DNA of 23,477 nt, taken from the NCBI GenBank assembly GCA_964459305.1, contig CAYWNA010000205.1, forward strand, positions 1 to 23,477. The letters run 5' to 3'. The notes under the pieces were generated by a model, which ran no database searches, was not told the DNA's origin, and worked only from the letters and a program-made list of their open reading frames with translations. Made by a program: the position numbers and the translations under genes. This stretch comes from CAYWNA01 sp964459305 (GTDB taxonomy: Bacteria; Planctomycetota; Planctomycetia; Pirellulales; Pirellulaceae). Shown piece after piece: positions 15,073-22,054 of this stretch (within the stretch, counting starts at the first letter, position 1; each line of letters begins with the position of its first letter).

Positions 15073-18000
15073 TTACGTTCCTGTCAATGCGGGAACGACG
15101 TGAAGGGTTCCGTCGCTGCCTGACAACAGCAGATTGCTGGCGCCGAAGGGGACGGCCAACAGCATGTTGCCACCGTCGAAGGGAACGGCGCCACTGCCTA
15201 AGGGCGCGCCCAAGTCGGTCTTCTGGACCTCTGATCCATCTTCCTTCGACACGCACCAGATGACGCCGCCCAGTGAAGTGAGAACGAACCCGTTTCCCTG
15301 TTCGAGAGGACGCGCCACGGGCGGGCCGTAGTCCAGTTTCGCCTTCCATCGTTGCTTCTGGCCCGTTTCGAAACAGAGCAGCTCGTCCTGGTCCGACGCC
15401 AATAGCACGACGCCGCCCACTTGCTCTGGTCCCCAAACGACCCTGCCCTCCAAAGGCCATTCGCTGCCGGCCGAGAGATCCGCCGCGGCAAACGATATCA
15501 CGGTATCGCTTCCCGATCCGCGCACCACGCCATACACGGTGTCGCCCGCCGCCGCCAGCGCCGACGCGAGATCAACTTCCAGTTGGGCTTGAGCGAGAGC
15601 GCTCAGATGCGACTGTGATCCGCCCTTGATGCCGACGCGGTACAATTTTCGCCGACCGTCCTCGATCACAAACTCCGTTCCCTCGTCGCCAACGACCGCC
15701 GGCTTGCTCCAATCGACTTTTGTGCCTGCTTCGATGCGAGCCTGGAAAGGCAGCACTTTGTCGTCGCCCGTTTCTGGATCGGCCAACGCGACTTGACCGT
15801 TGTCCAGCGGCATCAACAGTCCTTCATTGAAATATACAGGAGAGGCTGTGACGTTCGCGTCGCCCGTTGCTTTCAACGGCCGGGCTCGCAACCGTCCCGA
15901 TGCGGAAACCGATTTGGGATCGTACACCACGACCCGTTTTCGATCGCCCGGGCTGGCCAACGCCCAACGGCCGTTGCTCAGGGGAATTGCCTCGTTGAAA
16001 GCGATCGTGCGAGCCGCGCCGACGGCGGCGACCGTCATCTGGTCCAAAATGCCGCTCTTGATCGTTTCACCGGTGACCTCAAACAGTTCGGCTTGCGCGG
16101 AAACGCAATGAATCTGCTTCTTCTCCATATCGACGGCCAGAAGCGCGGCAGGTGTCGCCAGATCCACTCTCCAGAACTCTCGACCATCGTCGACGTGAAT
16201 TGCCGAAACCGTGTACGACGGCGAATCCTTCCGTCGCCGAAGGTGGTACACCGTGTCGCCAATCACCTGCGGCGGGGCGACAAAGGTGTCGCGCTCACAC
16301 TTGATCCATTTGCTGATCAGACGGGCCTGCGACGTCTGGACCTCGTATTTTGTGAGCCGATCGTTGCCCACATAGAGTCTCCCGCCATCGATCACCGAAT
16401 AGCCAATCAAGGGCGTCTTGAACGACGCCACCTGCGGTTCGACCGCGTCCAGCACCGGCTCTTCGGGATTCGCCGTGTTGACCTCAAACAGGTGAATGGC
16501 TCCCCGGTCCGTCACGACCCCAACGCGGGCTCCGGTCAAGAGCGGCGCGACCATGATGCGCCCGCCCAATCGGATCGGCTTCATCGCCGGTTTCACGGAC
16601 AGGCCATTCTCGTCAACATGTAGTATATGCAGGTCGCAGTAGTCTTCGCCGCTGTTCACCGCAACGAACAAGTACCCCAACGCCATGACAGGCGCCGTCA
16701 CCACGGTCCCAGGCTTGTGTCCCAAGTAGAATACGTCCTTGCATTCCAAGGTCTCTTCGTCCAGCACATACAAATTGGAGTGTTCGCCAACCTGGTACAA
16801 GTGCCGCAGTTTGCTCGTGCCGGGCGGCACCCGCAGTTTTTGAGGAATGACGACCTGTTTTGGCGACGCGCCCGAATCGGCATCGATATTCAAGATGCGA
16901 CCGGAATCAGTAGCGACCAGGATACGCTTTCCATAGATGACCGGATGTGAGAAAGGTTCTCCGATCGGCAATCGCCAAGCCAGCTCACCCGTCTGGCCCT
17001 GCAAACGAAGCAACTCGTTGCGGTGTCCGTCCACGACGATCACGTCAGTACCGCTCTGCTGCGGATGAGTCAGTGTTTCGTACCCCACAAACCGGCGCCA
17101 CAGGACTTCTCCGGTCGTCGCCTTTAGTCCGTATACGCTGCCCCGGGCCAAGAAGAACACCGTTTGGCTCTCGCTGCCGGGCGCGCCTTTGCCGCTTCGG
17201 CTTGCCAGGGCTACCTGACGATCTTTTGCTCGTGGGTGGTCCTTCGTCGCCGGTTCCGCTGGCGAATCAACCACTTTCACCAAGTCCCGTTCCCGTTCGG
17301 TGATTAGCAGGACCGCCTCCACTAATGGCGGGGCCGTCTCCAGCTCGGGATATTCGTTCAGCAAAGTGCGTCGCTCGCTGTAGGCCTCCACGGTCTTGCC
17401 CTCGCTGGAGGCGGCCTTGATCTTTGTGACCGCCTCGGTCAATCGCTTCGTGCGATTGATGTTCCGCTTGGCCAGCTCGATGTCCTCTCTAATCCTGTTG
17501 ATGGTCGCTTGAATGGGTACTCGCAACGAGGTTGGGATGTACTTCGGCGCGTCGACCAATGTCATCGCTTCCTCGGCCAGATCCACCAATTCCTGCGCCT
17601 GATCGATGTCCTTCTCCGCCTTCGCCTGCGCAGAGAACCCCTCGGCGATTTTCGGTAGAATCGAAGCAAGTTCGGGCCGGGCTTCAGAGAACTTGTCTTC
17701 TTGCTCCAACTGGGGCAGAACCTCGGTAGCGGCCTTCAACGCCGGGCGTTTGTCTCTGGAGGCATCCACGGTCTGCCACAACCGCGCTGTGCCAACTCTC
17801 ACTCGCGCCAAGCTGATATTAGGATCATCGGGGTATTTGCCGACGAACTTCTCGAACTTGGCAATCGCTTGAGCGTAGGCTCCCGAACGGTAATCCTCCT
17901 CGGCCGCCTGGAACAATTCGGCAGCCGTGCCGCGAGTCAACGCGTAGTAGAGCGCCACACCCACAAGTATCATCAGTATCAAGGCGCCGCCGCCGACAAG

Positions 18001-18828
18001 CAGCAGCTTCGAATCCCACACATTCGTCCTGATTTGTTTCTTGGGCAGTTTTCCCACCGGTGTTTGGGCCGCTCCGCCGATAGGTTCCATGCCGTCGGCG
18101 TAACCCGCTCCTGCATCCAACGGTTCGAGTCCGCCGGTACGACCAATCGGCTCCAAACCGGCAGCCGCACCCACCGGCTCCAGGCCCGCTGGACCACCCA
18201 CCGGCTCCAGGCCCGAAGGACCGCCGACCGGCTCCAGGCCCGAGGGCGCGTCTATTGGCTGCAGACCTTGCACACCGTCCACCGGCTGCAAACCGGGTGG
18301 TGGCCCCACAGGCTCCAAACCGGTTGGCGGTGGCACCGGCTCAAGACCTGGTGGCGGGGCACTCGGGCCGGAGCCGCCCATCGGTTGCGGAAGATCGCCC
18401 TCGTCCAGCGGAGTCAGCCCAAGGTCGGCCGGTGCCCCACCGACGCTGGCGTCCTCCAGCATCACGACTTCGTCATCCGCCGGTGAACCCAGCACCAGGT
18501 CGTCTTCCTCGCCGTCCAACGGCGCCAGCCCCAGTATGTCATCGTCCTGTGCCTTGGGCGTCGGCTTGAGTCGGTCGTCCGTCGCCGTATCCGTCGGCTT
18601 AGCAGTCTTCGACCTTTTGGCGCCCTTGGAGGCGTCCTCGGCGGCCTGCGCCAACAGCTTCGACGACTGAGCCCTCGTGAGATGCCCGTTTTCGACAAGT
18701 ATCTCCGCAACAGCTTCCGCGGTGACCCGAAAAGTGGACGAGCCGATTTGCTCGCGCAGCTTGGCCAGATCGGAGGGATCCAACAACCCAGTTTGTTCAA
18801 CTCGATCAAGAAAACTCTTGGCAGACAT
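15073..18828 (-). CDS. Single-pass membrane protein with 9-residue repeats, TPR-like region and PQQ-type beta-propeller
   Basis: The 1251-residue protein is the last gene of the ExbB/ExbD operon, starting 3 bases after the preceding stop. Residues 1-60 form a small helical domain (FLDRVEQTGLLDPSDL, ILVENGHLTRAQSSKLL) like those at the N-terminus of some planctomycete kinases. An acidic linker follows, then nine perfectly spaced 9-residue repeats with GLEP or GLQP at 161-241. A transmembrane helix spans about 275-297. Residues 301-350 look like a TPR (AAELFQAAEEDYRSGAYAQAIAKF), and a long helical part runs to about 515. From about 555 to the end, repeated blade motifs such as ARGSVYGLKATTGEVLWRRF mark a PQQ-type beta-propeller, presumably periplasmic. 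No enzymatic signature is visible; PQQ-like propellers often act as scaffolds. By position and fold it could be a functional counterpart of TolB. The N-terminal part should be cytoplasmic. Confidence 0.8.
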   Translation of the reverse strand: MSAKSFLDRVEQTGLLDPSDLAKLREQIGSSTFRVTAEAVAEILVENGHLTRAQSSKLLAQAAEDASKGAKRSKTAKPTDTATDDRLKPTPKAQDDDILGLAPLDGEEDDLVLGSPADDEVVMLEDASVGGAPADLGLTPLDEGDLPQPMGGSGPSAPPPGLEPVPPPTGLEPVGPPPGLQPVDGVQGLQPIDAPSGLEPVGGPSGLEPVGGPAGLEPVGAAAGLEPIGRTGGLEPLDAGAGYADGMEPIGGAAQTPVGKLPKKQIRTNVWDSKLLLVGGGALILMILVGVALYYALTRGTAAELFQAAEEDYRSGAYAQAIAKFEKFVGKYPDDPNISLARVRVGTARLWQTVDASRDKRPALKAATEVLPQLEQEDKFSEARPELASILPKIAEGFSAQAKAEKDIDQAQELVDLAEEAMTLVDAPKYIPTSLRVPIQATINRIREDIELAKRNINRTKRLTEAVTKIKAASSEGKTVEAYSERRTLLNEYPELETAPPLVEAVLLITERERDLVKVVDSPAEPATKDHPRAKDRQVALASRSGKGAPGSESQTVFFLARGSVYGLKATTGEVLWRRFVGYETLTHPQQSGTDVIVVDGHRNELLRLQGQTGELAWRLPIGEPFSHPVIYGKRILVATDSGRILNIDADSGASPKQVVIPQKLRVPPGTSKLRHLYQVGEHSNLYVLDEETLECKDVFYLGHKPGTVVTAPVMALGYLFVAVNSGEDYCDLHILHVDENGLSVKPAMKPIRLGGRIMVAPLLTGARVGVVTDRGAIHLFEVNTANPEEPVLDAVEPQVASFKTPLIGYSVIDGGRLYVGNDRLTKYEVQTSQARLISKWIKCERDTFVAPPQVIGDTVYHLRRRKDSPSYTVSAIHVDDGREFWRVDLATPAALLAVDMEKKQIHCVSAQAELFEVTGETIKSGILDQMTVAAVGAARTIAFNEAIPLSNGRWALASPGDRKRVVVYDPKSVSASGRLRARPLKATGDANVTASPVYFNEGLLMPLDNGQVALADPETGDDKVLPFQARIEAGTKVDWSKPAVVGDEGTEFVIEDGRRKLYRVGIKGGSQSHLSALAQAQLEVDLASALAAAGDTVYGVVRGSGSDTVISFAAADLSAGSEWPLEGRVVWGPEQVGGVVLLASDQDELLCFETGQKQRWKAKLDYGPPVARPLEQGNGFVLTSLGGVIWCVSKEDGSEVQKTDLGAPLGSGAVPFDGGNMLLAVPFGASNLLLSGSDGTLHVVPALTGT
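18106..18348 (-). repeat. Nine 27-base tandem coding repeats (GLEPxxxxx)
   Basis: Inside the propeller protein gene, the motif GLEP/GLQP begins at residues 161, 170, 179, 188, 197, 206, 215, 224 and 233, exactly nine residues apart. A diverged tenth copy (GMEP) is at 246. In DNA this is 9 x 27 bases. Copies at 197-223 are the most alike (GLEPVGGPS, GLEPVGGPA, GLEPVGAAA), pointing to recent expansion, while the N-terminal ones have Pro-rich linkers. The array lies on the predicted cytoplasmic side, before the transmembrane helix. Confidence 0.9.
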
Positions 18829-18831
18829 GCC

Positions 18832-19503
18832 TCAGTCTATCTCCTCCACCGTCATCAATTGAACTTGTTCCATTCCCACTTCAGTGCCCGCATCCAGCGC
18901 GGAGACAACTTTTTCGTGCAGCGAATCGGTATGTGCCTTGACCAATAGCCTCGAGGGGACAGTGCCCGCGCTGTTACCGTTACGCGCCTCGCGCAACTTG
19001 CGCAGCAATTCCTGTTCGCTGGGTGCTTCCTCGTCCCAGTCGATCGTGACAACGCGGTAAGTATTGAACTCGTCCACCCAAACAGTCACGAACTCCGGAT
19101 CTTCTTCCGGGTCCTTCTGTTGCGCCTGCGTGCTGGGCTCGTCTTGTTTTGGTTTGGGCACCTCGAGCGATTTTTGCATACTGAAAGCGGCCGTGACCAT
19201 GAAAAAAATCAAAAGCAGAAAGGTGACGTCGACCATCGGCGTCATGTCCATTTCCGCCTCGACGCTTTCCCGCTTGTCGCCCAGCGTGATCGGCTCATCA
19301 TCCTCTCCGCCTTCATCCGGTGGCGGTGCTGATGCGACCGCAGGCGACGGCGTGGGCGGCCCGCTTCCTTCCTGGGACCATTGGGAAGGCTCTGGAACGA
19401 TGATCATATCGCCGCATTTTCCACAGCGGAGTTCGCGACCGACCAGTCTCTCCGAGGCCGGATACTTCGTCTGGCAGGATGGACAGTGAAAAGAGAAAGC
19501 CAC
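18832..19503 (-). CDS. ExbD/TolR-family protein with N-terminal zinc ribbon
   Basis: The 223-residue protein starts with GTG. Residues 1-35 form a zinc-ribbon-like finger with CPSC (Cys7, Cys10) and CGKC (Cys27, Cys30), like the MJ0042-type fingers. A Pro-rich acidic linker follows, then the canonical ExbD/TolR segment MDMTPMVDVTFLLLIFFMV, with the transmembrane helix at about 88-106 and Asp92 in the position of the proton-pathway aspartate. The rest (about 107-223) is the periplasmic domain. ExbD/TolR proteins pair with ExbB/TolQ to convert proton motive force into force on envelope partners. An ordinary ExbD has only about ten cytoplasmic residues, so the 85-residue cytoplasmic finger is an addition. 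The gene starts 5 bases after the other exbD-like gene and ends 3 bases before the propeller gene, so translation is probably coupled. Confidence 0.88.
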   Translation of the reverse strand: MAFSFHCPSCQTKYPASERLVGRELRCGKCGDMIIVPEPSQWSQEGSGPPTPSPAVASAPPPDEGGEDDEPITLGDKRESVEAEMDMTPMVDVTFLLLIFFMVTAAFSMQKSLEVPKPKQDEPSTQAQQKDPEEDPEFVTVWVDEFNTYRVVTIDWDEEAPSEQELLRKLREARNGNSAGTVPSRLLVKAHTDSLHEKVVSALDAGTEVGMEQVQLMTVEEID

Positions 19504-19508
19504 GGCTG

Positions 19509-19994
19509 CTATTGCACCTCCATCACGGCGACGTACAATTGCTGGACCATTTCCGGACGCGTGGCCGCCTTGGCGATGCGCGTCACCTCGCCGTGCTTGA
19601 TTCCCTTTGCCGCCTTGATCAACACGTTTGTCTTACCTCCAACGGACATTTCCTCCTCGACATAGCCGGAGATCTCCTCTTCTTGGGCTTGGAGGTCGCC
19701 CGAGTCCACCATGGTGTCGCTGTTGGCGCCGTCTCCTCGATACACGACAGCTTTGCCGTTTTCCCCGGCATCCAGTGTGATGATCACCGAACTCTTCTCC
19801 ACGACCGGCAGGCCGTAGCGCGCCGGCGGCAGGCTGACGTCCGTTGATGAATCCATCTTGGACGCCACGATGAAGAAAATCAGCAGCAAGAACGTAATGT
19901 CGATCATCGGAGTGATATCCATCTCCGAATCGTCATACGTCTTCGACCGCAAGAGCGGCTGGAGGGCTTCGTCCGAAGGTCCTGTATCCGCCAT
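19509..19994 (-). CDS. ExbD/TolR-family biopolymer transport protein
   Basis: At 161 residues it is close to the normal length of ExbD/TolR. After a 24-residue cytoplasmic end comes MDITPMIDITFLLLIFFIV, with one transmembrane helix (about 28-46) and Asp32 at the conserved membrane-embedded aspartate. The periplasmic part (47-161) ends in VLIKAAKGIKHGEVTRIAKAA, matching the family pattern in which a conserved strand is followed by a helix. It should form a dimer inside an ExbB pentamer. It is the first of two ExbD paralogues in the operon; ExbD stoichiometry would allow a heterodimer, which is inference. The gap of 139 bases from the exbB-like stop contains nothing that I recognise. Confidence 0.92.
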   Translation of the reverse strand: MADTGPSDEALQPLLRSKTYDDSEMDITPMIDITFLLLIFFIVASKMDSSTDVSLPPARYGLPVVEKSSVIITLDAGENGKAVVYRGDGANSDTMVDSGDLQAQEEEISGYVEEEMSVGGKTNVLIKAAKGIKHGEVTRIAKAATRPEMVQQLYVAVMEVQ

Positions 19995-20133
19995 CGTTGG
20001 TCTTCCCGTTCACTCCAGATCGCGCGACCGATCAGCCACATTCAACAGACGAGCCAGAAGCAAACTCAAAACGTGGGACGGATTGCCAATTCCAGTATGT
20101 CGTCTTCCAATCACAAAATGAACCGCCGCCGCG

Positions 20134-20787
20134 TCAGCCGGATCGCTTGCCTCGAGCGTTCAATCCTGCACGGTAACTCTCCAGCACGCGAGTCAATCCG
20201 GAAATGGCCAGATCTTCCATTTTGCGAATGCGTACGTTGATGCTGGCCATGCCGATCACCAGCGGGATCGCAATCGCCAGACCGCTGGCCGTAGTGATCA
20301 ACGCCACACTAATGTCCTCGGCCAGTGCATCGGGTTTGACGTTCTCCGCCGTGGCCAACTTGGCAAAAGCGCCCATCATGCCGACCACCGTCCCAAGCAG
20401 TCCCACCATCGGTGCGGCTTTGATGACTGTGTTGACCCAGCTCACGCGATGTTCGAGGTCGGCCATCACGTCGCGCTGCAATCGGTCGATGACCAGCTGG
20501 CGAGTCTTGTTGAATCCGATCGCACGGTTCGCAATCGCCAGCAAGGCCAACTGTGGCACGGCGCGGGCATCGCCCTCGCAGATGCTGCCGGCGCTGTCGA
20601 AATCGCCCCGTTCCAGAGGTTCTTCCAGCGCCGCCAAGAACTCCTGCTGCGCCTCCTCGTTGCGAAACCGTTTCTGTGCAACTCGACTCCAGACCATCAC
20701 CACGCAAAACGCTCCCCACAGAGCGATTAAAGCAAGCGCGATGTAGATGATGATAGCGACGATCCCAGTAAGTGCCGTAATGTCCAT
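20134..20787 (-). CDS. ExbB/TolQ/MotA-family proton channel protein
   Basis: The 217-residue inner-membrane protein has three hydrophobic segments (about 7-33, 118-143 and 159-182). Two stretches are diagnostic: APMVGLLGTVVGMMGAF (125-141) and ISVALITTASGLAIAIPLV (159-177), the MotA/TolQ/ExbB proton channel core. The cytoplasmic loop between the first two helices (34-117) is as expected for ExbB. It would form the pentameric stator around the ExbD proteins encoded downstream. The start codon is preceded by only a weak GAGAAG-type site. The gene follows the TonB-like gene by 93 bases on the same strand. ExbB, TolQ and MotA cannot be told apart by these motifs alone, but the two adjacent exbD-like genes exclude a flagellar role. 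Confidence 0.93.
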   Translation of the reverse strand: MDITALTGIVAIIIYIALALIALWGAFCVVMVWSRVAQKRFRNEEAQQEFLAALEEPLERGDFDSAGSICEGDARAVPQLALLAIANRAIGFNKTRQLVIDRLQRDVMADLEHRVSWVNTVIKAAPMVGLLGTVVGMMGAFAKLATAENVKPDALAEDISVALITTASGLAIAIPLVIGMASINVRIRKMEDLAISGLTRVLESYRAGLNARGKRSG

Positions 20788-20880
20788 TCTTGCTTCTCAT
20801 CTGCCGGAAAGGGAAGAAACGCCTCGTATGTAACGACAAACCGTCTATTGTACCTAAAAAAATGCGCCGGACCATGCCCG

Positions 20881-21801
20881 CTACGATGTCGGAGCAGGGC
20901 GGAAATACTGGTCGATCACAAAGAACTGGTATCCACGGCCAGCCGCGCGCACGCCAAAAATCGTCTTCAGAAACTCCCTCGGATCGGTGTGGCCGGCCTT
21001 TCGGGCCTCTTGGACCTCCAGGCTGTAGAGTAGGGTCTCGGTCTTCTTGGGATAGAACTGGAGAATCATGCGGCGATCAGTCTTGATCCCCGCATTCCCA
21101 ACCAACTGACGGTCGAATACCGCCATTTGGCCGCCCGCCTTCTGCCATGACATGTAGATTCGTTTCTCGTCCTCCGGGTTGCCTACCTTCTTGGCCGGCC
21201 TCGGTTTGTTCGCCAGATTGTATGCATAGTCGACCTTTGGCGAGCCTCCGCCAGCCGCTCCCAATTCGATCTCGAAGTGGTCGAGTTGCCGGGCGTAGAT
21301 GTCGATTCCCGTGGTCGAGAACCGGATCTCCCAACGCTCCCAGGGTGGGATCACGTCTTCGACTCCTTCGCCGAGCGGTCCTGGCGGGCGGCTGTCGCCC
21401 ATGCCACTGCCCTTGGAACTGGCCGCCGCACTGATCTCCACCGCGTCGAACGCCGCCGCCTGGCTGGTCACCAAATCGGTGACGGCCTCCAAAGTGGCCT
21501 CGATTTGCGGCTCATTCAACTCTTCCATTTCCTCCATCCCCGGTTCCTCCATGTCCCGCTCGAAACCCGCCGCATGGTCGCCGCGGCCGGCATATTCAAG
21601 CAGTTCAACGGGGATAGGAGTCTGAGAGAACATCAGACGGCCCGTCAGCCAGACAATGAACATCAGAAGTACGAAGAACCCAACCATGATCAACAAGGCG
21701 ATCAGCATACTGGCCACGTTGTCATACGCTGAGACCCTCAGTTGCGTCTCATGCTCGGTCGGTTGTTGCAGCTCTGGCGTAGGATGGGGCGCGGTAGTCA
21801 T
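20881..21801 (-). CDS. Single-pass membrane protein of TonB/TolA-like topology, unknown family
   Basis: I do not recognise a named family. The 306-residue protein has a 29-residue polar N-terminus, one long hydrophobic helix (about 30-53) and a roughly 250-residue extracytoplasmic part. The latter starts with an acidic Glu/Met-rich stretch (80-105) and a Gly/Pro linker (130-152), followed by a folded-looking C-terminal domain (about 153-306: WERWEIRFSTTGIDIYARQL, RRMILQFYP, FFVIDQYFRPAP). It is the first gene of the ExbB/ExbD operon. Position and topology are those of TonB or TolA, proteins energised by ExbBD/TolQR, but the Pro/Lys spacer and the helix His of TonB are not evident. The start lies about 100 bases after the predicted transcription start and has no clear Shine-Dalgarno. 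Confidence 0.75.
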   Translation of the reverse strand: MTTAPHPTPELQQPTEHETQLRVSAYDNVASMLIALLIMVGFFVLLMFIVWLTGRLMFSQTPIPVELLEYAGRGDHAAGFERDMEEPGMEEMEELNEPQIEATLEAVTDLVTSQAAAFDAVEISAAASSKGSGMGDSRPPGPLGEGVEDVIPPWERWEIRFSTTGIDIYARQLDHFEIELGAAGGGSPKVDYAYNLANKPRPAKKVGNPEDEKRIYMSWQKAGGQMAVFDRQLVGNAGIKTDRRMILQFYPKKTETLLYSLEVQEARKAGHTDPREFLKTIFGVRAAGRGYQFFVIDQYFRPAPTS

Positions 21802-21908
21802 TTCAGATCAGAAAGGAGGCGCAGGTTAAGAAGACAAACAGCCGCGGTGACCCAGCATCACTTGCGAATCACTCCAGCAGCCCCGGCACTTGCGACATGA
21901 CCGCCCTG

Positions 21909-21937
21909 ATGCTAACAACGACAACTGCAATTGTCAA
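21909..21937 (-). promoter_or_regulatory. Sigma70-like promoter of the five-gene ExbB/ExbD operon
   Basis: On the minus strand a perfect TTGACA (complement of 21932-21937) is followed after exactly 17 bases by TAGCAT (complement of 21909-21914), four of six matches to the -10 consensus. Transcription would begin near 21902, giving a leader of about 100 bases to the first start at 21801. Confidence 0.65.
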
Positions 21938-22025
21938 CCAATGGAGAACGCGGAAGTCCTTATTGCGTCCAGGTTTGCAGCTATTGTGAGGCGTGAGACG
22001 GGTATTGCTTCCTGCGCCCTCGGAA

Positions 22026-22054
22026 TTGACAACATCCGTTCTGGGTTTTAACAT
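22026..22054 (+). promoter_or_regulatory. Sigma70-like promoter of tRNA-Phe
   Basis: A perfect TTGACA at 22026-22031 and TAACAT at 22049-22054 are spaced by 17 bases. The predicted start near 22061 lies about 19 bases before the mature tRNA 5' end, a normal distance. It remains on the chromosomal side of the putative element junction, so the tRNA should still be expressed after integration. Confidence 0.65.

Noticed and set aside
15793..16623. Open frame of 276 codons on the plus strand
   Set aside because: Antisense to the PQQ-type propeller; no signal, domain or ribosome site.
18106..18348. Regularly spaced repeat as a CRISPR array
   Set aside because: The period is 27 bases with no separate unique spacers, it stays in frame within a coding gene, and no cas genes are present.
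17701..18486. Plus-strand frame with HRLQTG/ADRLQA-like repeats
   Set aside because: It is the antisense image of the 27-base GLEP repeats in the propeller gene, not a separate repeat protein.
21869..22054. 61-codon minus-strand frame with a hydrophobic stretch
   Set aside because: It overlaps both promoter-like sequences, has no ribosome site, and its hydrophobic run comes from the TTGACA/GTTGTCGTTG promoter region.
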